Positions 10,335 through 21,229 of a DNA stretch of 64,000 nt are shown piece after piece. Every line of letters starts with the position of its first letter. Position 1 is the first letter of the stretch. The stretch spans positions 5,287,855 through 5,351,854 of the forward strand of contig OZ038455.1 of the NCBI GenBank assembly GCA_964036195.1, read 5' to 3'. This DNA is from Sphaerolaimus hirsutus. Lineage: Eukaryota > Nematoda > Chromadorea > Monhysterida > Sphaerolaimidae. A program made the translations under genes and the position numbers. The notes under the pieces are model-generated. The model had not been told where the DNA came from, ran no database searches, and saw only the letters and a program-made list of their open reading frames with translations.

Positions 10335-10755
10335 GATGTAAAATTCACCGGGAAAATCTGTAGGAACATGAGAATGGATGATGGTACAAGTTTCCAACTT
10401 TTCATGAACATTATATTACCCACTACCTTAATTGTGTCCGGTACACAGCGCAACCGGTCTCAGCGTGATCGTATTAAAAAATTTAAAAATGCTTATTTTA
10501 CGTTTATAATTTTACGTCAGGGACTAATTTCAATTTTACGTAACCAGTTTTCATCCAATCGGTAACTTTATATTAACATTTTTCACATAAAATTGGCTAT
10601 TTAATATTTTAAATTCGATCCAGCGGTGACTGGTTACGCTGCGTATTGGACACAATTAAGGTATGAGTAATATAATGTCCATGAAAAGTTGGAAACTAGT
10701 ATCAGCATCCATTCTCATGTATTTACCAAATCATTTTTCCGGTGAATTTTTCATT
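10335..10755. mobile_element. Palindromic MITE
   Basis: Arms of about 180 bp (CATGAGAATGGAT..., TTTCCAACTTTTCATG..., CCTTAATTGTGTCC...) repeat in reverse complement at the right. The centre is near 10545. CCTTAATCGTGTCCAATAC also occurs in the palindrome 18572-19095, so the two are related. Confidence 0.7.
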
Positions 10756-10858
10756 ATAAATATAATTATCCGTGTTGTAAGTAGCTGCAATACCGTCTTG
10801 AGCAACAAGAAAATCGATTGTCCTTGAATGAATCTGACCGCCCGAAAAAAGCCGCTAT

Positions 10859-11073
10859 CGTATACTCGGCAGATACTCCATAAAACAGATAGGAGTTATG
10901 TCTTCGGCTGGCAGATGGCCAGCCGAGAACTTATGGAAGGCGTGATGACGACGAAGTGATGACGTCATGAAGACGACGTGATGGTGAGAGATGATGATGG
11001 CGACGAAAGTGATCACGTCATGATGGAGTGTTTCCTCCGGAAAAATGTACGGCGTAATGTCATCCGAGTATAC
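10859..11073. mobile_element. MITE, TATACTCGGC family
   Basis: The ends are GTATACTCGGCAGATACTCC and CATCCGAGTATAC. The middle is packed with GATGACG/CGTCATCA words (ACGACGTGATGG, GTGATGACGTCATG). It is short and without coding content. Confidence 0.6.
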
Positions 11074-11265
11074 TTTATTTATTGTAAATTCAGATTTCAA
11101 ATGTCCGCGACGCACGATATAATGGCCCGTCTAATCCGCTGCGGCACGGTAAATATACAGTAGAATGCCCTATGATTATCTCCGCGCGGACCGAAGTGTA
11201 AACCCTATATTTACCTGAATATGTTTAATAATACACTTAAACTGACTGACTTAAATCATGACTTA

Positions 11266-11682
11266 CCGTATATCCTCAAATAAGTCCCCCTCTCGAATAC
11301 CCCCCCCCCTCTCGATTAGGTCCCCCCTCTTGTGAGTGTGAGAAAAAACAACTCCCCCCTCGAACAACTCCCCCCTCCACTTTGATGGGTAGAAACATTT
11401 CACATTTACAAAAAAACTTTTTTATGTATTTATTATGTAAATATATATAATATCTTGCAGCTAGAGTTCACTAATATTATTTTAACTGCTTGAATTGTGA
11501 ATTTTGTATTACTACAAATCATTTATGTTACCAAATTTACCCCATTTGTGCTGTAATTTTATCGTACATTTTACTGGAGATACTGATAAAAAAATTACTC
11601 CCCCCTCTCGAATAACTCACCCTAAAAAACTTCTGACGAAAAAATAACTCCCTGGGGGACTTATTCGAGGATATATGGTAAA
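11266..11682. mobile_element. MITE, TACCGTA-TCCTC.AATAAGTCCCC type
   Basis: The left terminus is TACCGTATATCCTCAAATAA and the right is its imperfect complement ending ATATATGGTA. Internal CTCGAATAACTC words are frequent. Same type as 1452-1843. Confidence 0.78.
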
Positions 11683-11719
11683 CACAGACAAGAAAAAACT
11701 TGTTTACAGTGTCACTTAA

Positions 11720-12980
11720 GGCCCACAGACAATGATGGCAAAACACACATATTGAATATGGAAACTCATTGAGTTTCTGTGTATTGTTTTTTCACACAGA
11801 AACACGGAAACTCAAAATTTTTGAAAAACTCAAAACTCTAATAAGTTTTTCAACTCAAACTCAATCAAGCTGAAATCAAACTCAAAAGTCAAACACAGAA
11901 ACTAGAAATAAAGAAATGTTTTTGGAGTTTTTTGATCCAAGCAATTGAAGGCACATGATTTGAACTGAACAATGTGAGTATAATCGGTGGACATGAAACT
12001 CTACAATATTGTTTGACTTAATTCCTAATACTTATGTCTCACGTTCTAGTTTGAATGGATGATTTTTGCTCAGTTCACGATCGATATTACTTTCTGCGAC
12101 CACGTGATGTGAGAACAAAACGTTTTTGCATTTTTGGTGACAAAGTTTCAAATCGAACCGGGATGTTAGATACATACGTGACACAGTGCCAAAGTAACAT
12201 GTATTTATGTATCCTAACCCACAAGCAGATAGAGATGTACAGATAGAGCTGTGTAAACGAAAAACTAGTCATTGCAAAACGAGTGAAATCACTCTCATTT
12301 TGGCGAAACATGAACTGTTCAAACATTATTAACATAAGATATATCAATCGTTATTTAATTTCTAGGTTTATCGGGAAAATTTCATTAATTTCGTTTTCCT
12401 CATATTGCAAAATAATTTGTGCAGCTACGTTTGGCAAAGTGCCCATTGAGTTAATGTTAGTGCCCATTGTTACAGTTGTTGTGTATTCTTTCAGAACATT
12501 GTATGTCCACTGAGTTTATGTGCATTCATAAGGTATGCATGTATGTATAGTATGTAAATATGTAAATACATATGGCACTCAACTTTTATGATGTAACCAA
12601 AAAAAGTTCCACATCCTCCCATAAAATTAACATCCATAGAAGTATTTTGGCGTCTGTATAAATTGTCATTTCAGACGTTTTGTGGATACTTATGTTTGGG
12701 CATACTTTTGATTTTCTGGACTGTAGTGGACATACTCACATTGTTCAGTTCAAATCATGTGCCTTCAATTGCTTGGATCAAAAAACTCTAAAAACATTTC
12801 CGTATTTTTTGTTTCTGTGTTTGAGTTTTGAGTTTGATTCGAGTTTGATTTAATTTGAGTTGAAAAAACTCATTTGAGTTTTTTCAAAAAATTTGAGTTT
12901 TCATCCTTCTGTGTTGAACAAAAACACAGAAACTATATGAGTTTCCGTATTTAATCTGTGTGTTTTGCCATCGTTGGCCT
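11720..12980. mobile_element. Palindromic element, ACACAGAAAC/AACTC-word family
   Basis: The left end is CAATGATGGCAAAACACACA and the right end TGTGTGTTTTGCCATCGTTG. The outer 200 bp on both sides repeat GAAACTC, CACAGAAAC and AAAACTCAAA. An inner pair of arms (GATCCAAGCAATTGAAGGC at 11934 and its complement at 12765) makes a second inverted repeat. The family recurs at 63484-63680. 12060-12520 shows no gene. Confidence 0.68.
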
Positions 12981-13164
12981 CCGCACTATCATTTATGATT
13001 TTAGTCACATTTGATTAATGAAGTTTGGTTCAGTGTTCGAACATTTTTTATTCAGCATATGCTTATTGCATTAGAATTTTTTAAATGTTTTTTTTAGTAA
13101 TGCAGAAATATTTATTGAAGGAATTTGTAATCCTTCTCGCAATTTGTACGCGGGCCGGATTCTG
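12981..13164. other. No feature recognised
   Basis: AT-rich sequence between two elements. The target of the next hAT-like insertion begins at its right edge. Confidence 0.4.
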
Positions 13165-13172
13165 TAACAGTG

Positions 13173-13954
13173 CAGAGTTGTTAAAATACTGGTATTTTTG
13201 GAAAGTGTAAGTGTAAGCGTAAATACATACACTTTCCAAATTTAAGTATGGATACCAAAAGTGTAAGGTATTTTTAAAATACCCAGGAACGTGTAAAAAA
13301 AGTAAGTGTAAAAAAAAAATTAGAAAGAGCTCTCACTGTTGAGCATTAGAAAACACCACTGTTTTCACCTTTAGATCAATTTATCTATCATTGTCATTCA
13401 TTATTTCACATTTTACTGCCAATTATGAAACATTCCAGACTGTAAAAAAATTAGTGGTATGAAGTTGCCTAATAATGGCACTTTTTTAGTGTTGATATTT
13501 TACTGATTAAGCAATGTGATACACACTGTTTGAATGCAAGAATGTACATGCAGTAAATATCAATGCAAAAGCCAGTAGACTTTGTGTCCAGCTGGTGAAT
13601 TTAAATTGATCTTGTCCTTTCTACAAAATTATGATGAAACTGTAGAATTCCATGAGTACTGTACAAAGGTCAGAGATAGTGCTAGTTTGCACATTTGCCA
13701 TATTTTCTACATTCAATGCATAACTGCATATGTGCACTGTGCAGTTATTTTTTGTACATGAACCTGTTTTATGCTTTCTCAAAAGCATAAAACAGGACCA
13801 TCAGAAAAAATACACTTTCTGTACCTGGGTATTTTGCCCAGGAAAGTGTAAAAAAGTGTATGGGTATTTTATGAAAGTGTAAGTGTAAGTGTAAATATAA
13901 ATACCCATTTACCCGGGTATTTCGGGTAAGTGTAAATACACTTTCGCAACTCTG
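13173..13954. mobile_element. hAT-like element, GTGTAA version, with TSD
   Basis: It starts CAGAGTTGTT and ends CGCAACTCTG. The perfect 8-bp duplication TAACAGTG lies at 13165-13172 and 13955-13962. It has the same architecture as 15565-16116, but the word is GTGTAA wherever that copy has GCGTAA. The middle 500 bp is unrelated, AT-rich and without an ORF. Confidence 0.9.
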
Positions 13955-13984
13955 TAACAGTGTACAACTCGTGTTGAAAAAAAG

Positions 13985-14110
13985 AGATACAGTTGTTTCC
14001 TCGAAATACCCCCGATACCTAGGTTTATTGTTTCATAGTGTAATTTTTGAGGGGGTTTATCAAGGGAGGTGGTATGCCGAGGGGGGTATAATTTCGCCAG
14101 AATTTTATTG
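13985..14110. repeat. CTCGAAATACCCC MITE fragment
   Basis: It contains TTTCCTCGAAATACCCCCG and GGTTTATTGTTTCATAGTG followed by G-runs and ATTTCGCCAG, the left part of the 33890-34261 type. Confidence 0.6.
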
Positions 14111-14154
14111 AACTGCCAATAGTAATTCATTGTTTGTAAGGTACGCAGACATAG

Positions 14155-14618
14155 AAAAATATAACAATACCATAGAACGGCATACCTCCAATAGAACGGC
14201 ACCTCTAATAGAACGGCAGGTTTTGTCACTTTTTTACACCCACGAAAAGAATAGAACGGCAGTCTCCAATAGAACGGCACCTCCAATAGAACGGCAGGCA
14301 GATATTACGTTGTAAGAGTGCCAAAACCCAAAAATATATTAGAAATTAGTGGTTTGAACATCTAGGCTGTTCAGAACTATGATTCAGTGGTTGTTTTCAC
14401 ATTTGGTTTTGTTTGAATTGATCGTTGGTTTTCACATAATAAAATATCGCTCCTGTCCTGTCTCACTAAAAATACAATATTCAACTGAAAATTGTGTGAA
14501 AAAGTTTGATGAAATAAATAGAATGGCAGCCTCCAATAGAACGGCACCTCCAATAGAACGGAAGGTAAAAAGTTGACAAAAAATAGAATGGCGCCGTTCT
14601 ATTAGAAGAAATACGGTA
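14155..14618. mobile_element. MITE, AATAGAACGGCA-word family
   Basis: The word AATAGAACGGCA occurs repeatedly at both sides (14165-14300 and 14515-14600). The right terminus is CTATTAGAAGAAATACGGTA. It is the same family as 17869-18285, whose left end is complete. The unrelated middle has no ORF of note. Confidence 0.75.
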
Positions 14619-15348
14619 ATCGACGTGAAGTACGGTGAAGAAATACGGTAATCGACATGTGAATATAAATATAAGCGTCAATGGGTATCAGTGATGGAAT
14701 GGCGCCATTGCGCAGGCGCCCTTCAATGATTTACAGACAAGACTTCTTTTACCTTTCCATTTTCTGTGAAATGAAATTTTTTACCTTTCTGTTTTCTTTT
14801 TTCCATAAAAATAACTTGTTGACACCCCAGTCCGTTGTGTACGTACGTGGGAGGGGGCCAGTTAACATGGAGAAATACGGTAATGTGGTGAGAATGTGAT
14901 TGAATTATATTCATGCGTTGTTTACTAGGTGTTGCAAATGTTTATTTCCAATGTCAGTGAAAATACATTACTGCAGACTCCTCAAAAATTATGCATGTCT
15001 AGCATCAGAATGACGTGAGAAAGAGTGACCAACCCTCAACGAAGCAGTATAAAAATGTTGAATCGAGCTTAACAGTACTGTCATGAAATAAAGTCAAATA
15101 TCAATTATTCATCACGTCTTTTATTTATTTCCCTTCATGATTTGCATTCGGGTTGATCCTTATCCCTTTTTGCCTCCTTTTGCCTTTTTGCGTTTTGCCT
15201 TTTCGCACGTTTTCTGCATAATTTCCAAAATGTTTGAGATCAATTGCGCGATTACATTCACCAACTAATCACCCAGTGCAACATAAACACATAAATACTA
15301 TAAAACATAAACACATAAATACTTTAAAACATAAACACACAAACACAT
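14619..15348. other. Mostly unrecognised; small GGCGC patch and ACATAAA repeat
   Basis: 14690-14735 is CAGTGATGGAATGGCGCC, an end of the GGCGC family. 15280-15345 repeats ACATAAACACATAAATACT. The rest shows nothing I can name. Confidence 0.5.
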
Positions 15349-16327
15349 ACCGTATTTCCTCGAATTACCCCCCGGAGGTTTTATGTTTTCGGAGAGGAAA
15401 TTTTGAGGGGGGTTAAACGAGAGGGTTATTATTTCGCCAGCAATTTTTTGAAATCCCATGTCCTAAATCGTTGTTTGTAAAGTACACAGACGTCCAAAAA
15501 TGCTAAAAACGCCATTTATAAGACTCTATAGACTTATAGAAGTATGTAAATAGATGGTATAGACCAGAGTTGCGAAAGCGTATTAACGCTTACCCGAAAT
15601 ACCCGGGTAAATGGGTATTTATACTTACGCTTACGCTTACGCTTTCATAAAATACCCGTACGCTTTATTACGCTTTCCCGGCCGAATTACCCGGGTACTA
15701 AAAGGGTAAAAAAGCTTTTCGCACAGTACGGTTTTACGCGTTTGAAAAAGTATCAAAAATACTGCGTACCAAAAAAAAGTGACTGCGTGTGTGCAATAAT
15801 GCACTGGAAAAAGCGGAAATGCCTCTGCCTTAGTGAACTCTGCCTGCGGCAATGACTAAGTGCTTCTGCCGATGAATTGAATGAATCTAAGGGCAGACTA
15901 CCAAGTGGGCGTCAAAACATTTTCGCTGGGAGCTTGATTTTGTAAGAATCCTCTGAACAAAGACTCTGTTGAAAAAATTTACGCTTACGCTTTTTTTACG
16001 CTTTCCCAGGTATTTTAAAAATACCTTACGCTTTGAGTATCCATACTCAAAATTTGGAAAGTGTATTTACGCTTACGCTTACGCTTTCCAAAAATACCAG
16101 TATTTTAACAACTCTGGTATAGACCCTGTTCTGACATAAATCAGTCATTGTTTTATAACGCGTCTTCTGCGTTTTACAGATCACAAACCACAGCTTTTGT
16201 CATCTACATTCTCGATACACTGAATTTGGGAGGGAGGGGGGTATTTCGAGGGGGGTTTATAAATTCATAGTGTCCATTTTGAGGGGGGTATTTCGAGGTG
16301 GGGGGGGGTATTTTGAGCAAATACGTT
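15349..16327. mobile_element. MITE, CTCGAAATACCCC family, interrupted by hAT-like element
   Basis: The left end is TACCGTATTTCCTCGAATTA and the right end ATTTTGAGCAAATACGTTA. Family landmarks lie on both sides of the insertion: GTACACAGACGTC and TAGATGGTATAGAC before it, CTGTTCTGACATAAATCAG and TTCTGCGTTTTACAGATC after it. The paralog 33890-34261 shows the uninterrupted order. Confidence 0.85.
15565..16116. mobile_element. hAT-like element, GCGTAA version, with TSD
   Basis: It starts CAGAGTTGCG and ends ACAACTCTG. The perfect 8-bp duplication GTATAGAC is at 15557-15564 and 16117-16124. GCTTACGCTTACGCTTACG blocks and CCCGGGTA sites fill both ends. This is the cleanest copy for defining the family. 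Confidence 0.92.
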
Positions 16328-16780
16328 AAATACTATAAAACATAAATCCGTAAATTGGTACCTAGTATAAATAGAACACTTCTTCAAAAATTTTGCAACC
16401 ATTTTTGCAAAAAGTTGTGAGGAAACTGTAAGCGAATGCTGACAAATGTTCAGTGAATGTTCAAAAATGAACAATATTAAGACTTAAAATTCAAAAATAT
16501 TATAATTTGATGCAATAAATTTCAAAAAGTGACAAAAAAGTTTTGCAAATTTGAAAAGTAATCAAAAAGTTTTGAAAACACAAAAACAATTTTTTGGAAG
16601 AGATTCAAAATTTGAAAAGTCGTTTTGGAAAAAAAGACTTAAAAATTACAATATTTTTTCTGGGGTTATCGTACCATCATTAATGGTGCGCCATTGAGGC
16701 AATATTTACAACCTCAATTGTGCACCTACAGCAAACTATGTTCACCCTTTGTGGCCTTGTTTGGCTTTGTTCACACTTCA
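16328..16780. other. AT-rich, no feature recognised
   Basis: Repeated TTTTGCAAA and TCAAAAA blocks at 16380-16640 make it low in complexity. No coding or structured element is evident. Confidence 0.4.
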
Positions 16781-16781
16781 G

Positions 16782-17120
16782 AGCCTGATCACACCTGATC
16801 ACCAGGCACTTCACCACCCATGATCACACTTCAGAGCCTGATCACGCCTGATCACCAGGCACTTCACCGCCCATGATCACACTTCAGAGCCTGATCATGC
16901 CTGATCACCAGGCACTTCACCGCCCCTGATCACACTTCAGAGCCTGATCATGCCTGATCACCAGGCACTTCACAGCCCGTGATCACACTTCAGAGCCTGA
17001 TCACACCTGATCACCAGGCACTTCACCACCCATGATCACACTTCAGAGCCTGATCACGCCTGATCACCAGGCACTTCACCGCCCATGATCACACTTCAGA
17101 GCCTGATCACGCCTGATCAC
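16782..17120. repeat. Tandem repeat, 53-bp unit, about 6.4 copies
   Basis: AGCCTGATCA starts at 16782, 16835, 16888, 16941, 16994, 17047 and 17100, exactly 53 bp apart. Units differ at a few positions (CACGCC/CATGCC/CACACC). Each unit holds three TGATCA palindromes. Related CACTTCACCG pieces continue to about 17250. Confidence 0.95.
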
Positions 17121-17407
17121 CAACGGAAAGCACTTCACCGACACTTCACGCGTTTTATTACGAAATTGTTTACAGAAAAAAAAATCAGAAATTCGTGAAG
17201 TGCCTGCGAGCGTCTGCTGGAAGGCACTTCACCGCAGATCACGGCAGATCACCAGCGCATTTTTTGCTGTGACCCTTCCATACTATCGAACCTACAAAAC
17301 GCACCAGTGCAATTGCCGCTGCAGCCGGTTTGAACGTAGCAGCTTGGACGAATTCACAACCCTCATGGATGCACGCGCTTATGGCATGCTTCTTGGTGTG
17401 GGCGACG

Positions 17408-17605
17408 CACCTGGGGGCAGTCCCAGATCGTGCAAATGGTCCTGGAAAATGTCAAATGTCATGCAAACTGTTTAAAATCGTGTAAAATGCCCTGGAAAAT
17501 GAAAAACGTATGTATGCCATTTTACAGGGAATTTTACATTACTTTTGACACTTTGCACGCCATTTGACACTTTACAGGGCGTTTTACACGATCTGGGAGT
17601 GGCAC
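17408..17605. mobile_element. MITE, GTCAAATGTC/TACAGGG family
   Basis: The left end is GGGGCAGTCCCAGATCGTGC and the right GCACGATCTGGGAGTG-like (complement ACACGATCTGGGAGTGGC). GTCAAATGTCATGCAAACTG and TTTGACACTTTGCACGCC arms give a hairpin. Confidence 0.75.
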
Positions 17606-17868
17606 GTGTTCACTCGGTCCCTGTCCGAATAAAACGTGAATGCCTCTGTTGCTCCATACTTATCTATGCATTTCTTGCACTCCTGCGTTTTTTATTTTGG
17701 GTCAGAATTATGAAAATGCCAATAGGTAGATATTTTGCGATATTTTATTTATATAAATAGAGATTTATATTTTTCTATGTTCTTTTTGGGAGGTTTTCTG
17801 AGATTTATGAAAATATCAGTCAAACGTATCTGTGTTATTGTTTTTCCAGTTTTTTTATAGAGAGATTT

Positions 17869-18285
17869 GCCGTATTTCTTCTAATAGAACGGCATACCTC
17901 CAACAGAATGGTAGGTTTTGACTCGCTGTTCACGAAAACCATAGACTGGCAGCCTCCAATAGAACGGCATTTCCAATAGAACGACAGTTAGAAATTACAT
18001 TGGAAGAGTGCCAAAACACAAAAACATTGGAAAAAATGGGTAATTAGAATACCCAAGTTGTTCAGACTTCAGAACTATGATTCAGGGTTGTTTTCGCATT
18101 TGGTTTTGTTTGAATTTATGTTAGAATGTTGTTCAGGTTTCATTAAAAACACCATTTTTAAATAAAAAAATGTGCGAAGAAGATTGATGAAAAAATAGAA
18201 CGACAGCCTCCAATCCAATAGAACGGCGGGAAAAAAGTTGACGAAAAAATAGAACGGCGCTCTCTTATTAGAAGAAATACAGTAA
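17869..18285. mobile_element. MITE, AATAGAACGGCA-word family, complete
   Basis: The left terminus is GCCGTATTTCTTCTAATAGA and the right is the complement ending AGAAGAAATACAGTA. AATAGAACGGC copies cluster at both ends. The TACCGTATTT-type terminus links it to the poly-C families. Confidence 0.8.
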
Positions 18286-18320
18286 TCCTATTTTTCGAGA
18301 GATTCTCTGAGAATATATTT

Positions 18321-19291
18321 ACCGTATTTCCTTGAAATACCCCCGGGGGGTTTATTGTTTCAGAGTGAGAATTTTGAGGGGGGGTTAAACGAGGGGGGTA
18401 TTTCGAGGGGGGTTTATTATTTCGCCAGAAATTTTTTGGAAACCAAGTACTAAATTGTCGTCTGAAACGTCGAAAATGCAACAAAAATCGTCAGTTATAA
18501 GACTCTAAACACTTGTATTAGTGTGTAGACGTATAATCACTGTTCTAACATAACAGAGTCATCGTTTTTAAAGCGGGAATTAGAGCTCAGCGTCGATTCG
18601 ACGTGAAATGATGACGTGAAATGATGTCGTGAAATTAATTACACGAGTGTGGATCATGCTACGGGTCTACAATTTTCTAAGGATAATATATGAATCAATA
18701 CCTTAATCGTGTCCAATACTGAGTGTTATCAGCCACAACTAGAGTGAATTGAAAAATTCAATTTTTATCATTCCACGTCATCATTTTACGTCGGGGAACA
18801 ACTTGACATTTCACGTCAAACTATTGCAAGCAATAGTCTGACGTGAAATGTCAAGTTGTTCCCTGACACTGTGACGTGAAATGATGATGACGTGAAATGA
18901 TAAAAATTGAATTTTTCAATTCGCTCTAGTTGTGGCTGATAACACTCAGTATTGGACACGATTAAGGTATTGATTCATATATTATCCTTAGAAAATTGTA
19001 GACCCGTAGCATGATCCACACTCGTGTAATTAATTTCACGACATCATTTCACGTCGTCATTTCACGTCCAATCGACGCTGAGCTCTAATTCCCGCTTAAC
19101 GTGTGTTTTGCATTACCCAGATGACAAACCGCAGCCTTTGTCATTTACGTTCTCTACACACTAAATTTGGGGGGGGGTATTTCGAGGGGGGGGGGGGGTT
19201 ATAAGTTCATAGTGTCCATTTTGAGGGGGGGTATTTCGAGGGGGGGGGGGGGGGTATTTCGAGGGGGGGGGTATTTCGAGGAAATACGGTA
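18321..19291. mobile_element. MITE, CTCGAAATACCCC family, interrupted by palindrome
   Basis: It starts TACCGTATTTCCTTGAAATA and ends TTTCGAGGAAATACGGTA. The landmark TTTTAACGTGTGTTCTGC of uninterrupted copies is split at TTAA by the element 18572-19095. Confidence 0.85.
18572..19095. mobile_element. Near-perfect 524-bp palindromic element in TTAA site
   Basis: Both arms (GCGGGAATTAGAGCTCAGCG and its complement) run through GACGTGAAATGATGACGTG words to a centre near 18834. TTAA is present on both sides (18568-18571 and 19096-19099), and the uninterrupted paralogs have one TTAA there. A TTAA target is typical of piggyBac-type elements. No coding sequence. Confidence 0.85.
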
Positions 19292-19321
19292 AATATTCTC
19301 AAAATGTTCTGTTCTTCAATG

Positions 19322-19520
19322 GCCCTGCGCACACTAGTTCACACACGAAATTTCGAAAAACTGATAAATGAGCTTTGAACGTGTTTGAGTTTTCTACAAT
19401 GAGTGACTTTTTATCCCCGTCAACTGTAGTTGACGGCCACCTCATTGTAGAAAACTCAAATGCATTCTAAGCTGATTTGTGAATTTTCGAAATTTCGTGT
19501 GAAAACTAGTGTGCGCAGGC
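19322..19520. mobile_element. Small palindromic MITE
   Basis: TGCGCACACTAGTTCACACA at the left and its complement TGTGTGAAAACTAGTGTGCGCA-like end at the right enclose a GTTTTCTACAATGAG/CTCATTGTAGAAAAC inner hairpin centred near 19423 (GTCAACTGTAGTTGAC). Confidence 0.75.
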
Positions 19521-19539
19521 ACAATGCCGTCACACTCAC

Positions 19540-19626
19540 ATCACTCATCTCTGGACCTCTAAGAGAAGCGTGGGCGACTGCGAGCGCGGCCGCGAACACG
19601 ACGAACAGAAGTGCCACTTTGCCCAT
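19540..19626 (-). CDS. First exon of small secreted-protein gene, copy 1
   Basis: The ATG at 19626 opens MGKVALLFVVFAAALAVAHA, a textbook signal peptide (basic residue, hydrophobic core, AHA cleavage site), followed by SLRGPEMSD. A strong donor GAT|GTGAGT ends the exon in phase 0. A TATA box lies about 100 bp upstream. The downstream exon is not seen: a palindromic MITE begins only 20 bp into the presumed intron, so the gene may be broken. Two more copies of this start exist at 27693 and 41515. I do not recognise the mature protein. Confidence 0.6.
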
Positions 19627-19719
19627 GCTTCACTCGTGCTTGTGCTTGTCTTGGCTCGTTGCAATGGGACTGGTTGCGGTCGCTGCTCCGATGTGAATGG
19701 ATCCGCACTGCTTTCGGGT

Positions 19720-19732
19720 CGCATTTATACCA
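19720..19732 (-). promoter_or_regulatory. TATA box of copy 1
   Basis: On the minus strand GGTATAAATGCG lies about 95-105 bp upstream of the predicted ATG. It is kept in all three copies (also near 28788 and 41614), which supports a real promoter in the duplicated unit. Confidence 0.55.
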
Positions 19733-19880
19733 CCCATTTCGCCGCATTCGGCCATAAAAAAGTTCGTTATGGATTGTAAGTCTGCCGGCTTAGATACGCA
19801 CTTTACAACTTGCCCGGTGGATTTTTGTGGCTATGCAGTGGTTTAGTGAAGTACAGAACCATGTTTCTCTGAATATATTA

Positions 19881-19955
19881 CCGTATTTCTTCTAATAGAA
19901 GGGCGCCCTTCTATTTTTTTCGAATTTTTTTCGCACATGTTTCTCTGAATATATT
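19881..19955. mobile_element. Short AGAAGGGCG-word insertion
   Basis: CCGTATTTCTTCTAATAGAA then GGGCGCCCTTCTAT, absent from the paralog at 41760. ATGTTTCTCTGAATATATT occurs on both sides of the insert (19861-19880 and 19936-19956), so about 20 bp was duplicated. Confidence 0.75.
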
Positions 19956-20289
19956 TCATACTCGAGTGACTTTACACCTTGCATGCGTCGTTTACTTTGG
20001 AAGGGCGCCAACGATATTGAACACATGCGATTTTTATAAAGAGGAAACTAGATCATCACGTTTTAGGTCAACAATAATTTTTTGTCTTTTCACAAAGATT
20101 TTCTTATTTTTAATTATCATTGGCACGATTCCAAAGTGAGACCTAAATAATTGCGTGCGCAGAGTGTCACGTCACTGGAGTACAGTACACCTAGTTTTCC
20201 GGCAACATTGCAGGGGGATTGTTCTAGAGGGCAGCGTTCTTCTACTGAAAATTGTAACTTGAAGGGCACTTTAAAGTTGTCCTGCAACC

Positions 20290-20555
20290 TACCGTATTTG
20301 CTTTTGTGGGGGGGGGGATTATTATTTCGTCAGACATTTTTGAGGGGGGACTATTCGAGGGGGAGGGGATTATTCAAGGGGAGGAATTATTATTTCGTCA
20401 AAATTTTCTTGCATGTTTCCATCAACTCATTTCACGAAATATGCTTTATAAGAACAATAACTTGTCATTGTTGTTAAAATAAGGTACAACAAATGAATCA
20501 AATCTTTAAAGAGGGGATTATTCAAGGGGTAAATTATTATTTCCTCACTCGTCTT
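20290..20555. mobile_element. MITE, TACCGTATTTGCTT / ATAATCCCC type
   Basis: It starts CTACCGTATTTGCTTTTGTG and carries GGATTATTATTTCGTCAG and GGGGATTATTCAAGGGG words. The right terminus is degraded. Same type as 42565-42902 and 50750-51066. Confidence 0.7.
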
Positions 20556-20771
20556 ATGACATCCAGAACCTAGATTTCGGGTATGTGGCGCCGTAACCTG
20601 TTAAAGTTTGCTCCACTACCGTCACAGTACCTAATGTATACTCGGCGGACATCACGCTTACTACGGATACCTACCATAACCCATCTGAATAATGGACGAA
20701 AAGCTACAAAAGTTTTCCATCATTGCATTTCGTTTTTACCATGGAATAATTTATTACAAAAGTTATCACTA
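20556..20771. other. TATACTCGGCGGA fragment, otherwise unrecognised
   Basis: GTATACTCGGCGGACATCACG at 20637 is an end of the 44862-45220 type. CTACCATAACCCATCTGAATAAT resembles the 29923-30120 palindrome. No gene seen. Confidence 0.45.
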
Positions 20772-21223
20772 CCGTATTTCCTCGAAAAACCCCCAGGGGG
20801 TTTATTTTTTCAGAGTGGAAATTATGAGGGGGTATTTCGAGGTTTCGAGGGGGGTTATTCGAGGGGGGGGCTTATTCGAGGGGGGTTTATTATTTCGTCA
20901 GAAATTTTCGTGGAATTCATAGTAAGGAACACACTTTTACATACCTAAAACCGGTAATAAACGTACTTAAATAGGATGAATTGAGACATAAATACAACAT
21001 AAATACATAGCTACACAAACTAGTGTATATGTGTAGCTGCGATGCAAACTGGCAGCAAAAAATACATCATGTACATTGCATACATGATGTACATGTACAT
21101 CATTCCAGACGGGGGAATTTCGAGGGGGGTTTATTCTTTTCCCCAGCTCGAAAACACCTGGGGGTATTTCAAGGAGGGGGGTTAATTCAAGGGGGGGGGG
21201 GTAAATCGAGGTAAGGCGGTAGA
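20772..21223. mobile_element. MITE, CTCGAAATACCCC family
   Basis: The left end is TACCGTATTTCCTCGAAAAA and the right AATCGAGGTAAGGCGGTA. Central blocks GTGTAGCTGCGATGCAAACTGG and TACATGATGTACATGTACATCA are the type-B interior also seen at 23500-23560 and 37090-37170. Confidence 0.75.
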
Positions 21224-21229
21224 TTCTAT

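Larger units (their letters stand above)
19550..20285. repeat. Dispersed duplication carrying the promoter and exon 1 (copy 1)
   Basis: This matches 41491-42105 over almost its whole length, and 27600-27722 plus 28708-28930 over the exon and promoter half. Shared text includes GCATTCGGCCATAAAAAAGT and GGCGCCAACGATATTGAACA. Confidence 0.85.

Noticed and set aside
10368-10565. Short plus-strand frame
   Set aside because: Lies within a palindromic MITE arm and has no protein features.
11712-12985. 8-bp TSD for the ACACAGAAAC element
   Set aside because: Candidate flanks GCCCACAG and GCCTCCGC match at too few positions.
16782-17120. CRISPR-like array
   Set aside because: The units are continuous 53-bp tandem copies without unique spacers, in a eukaryotic context.
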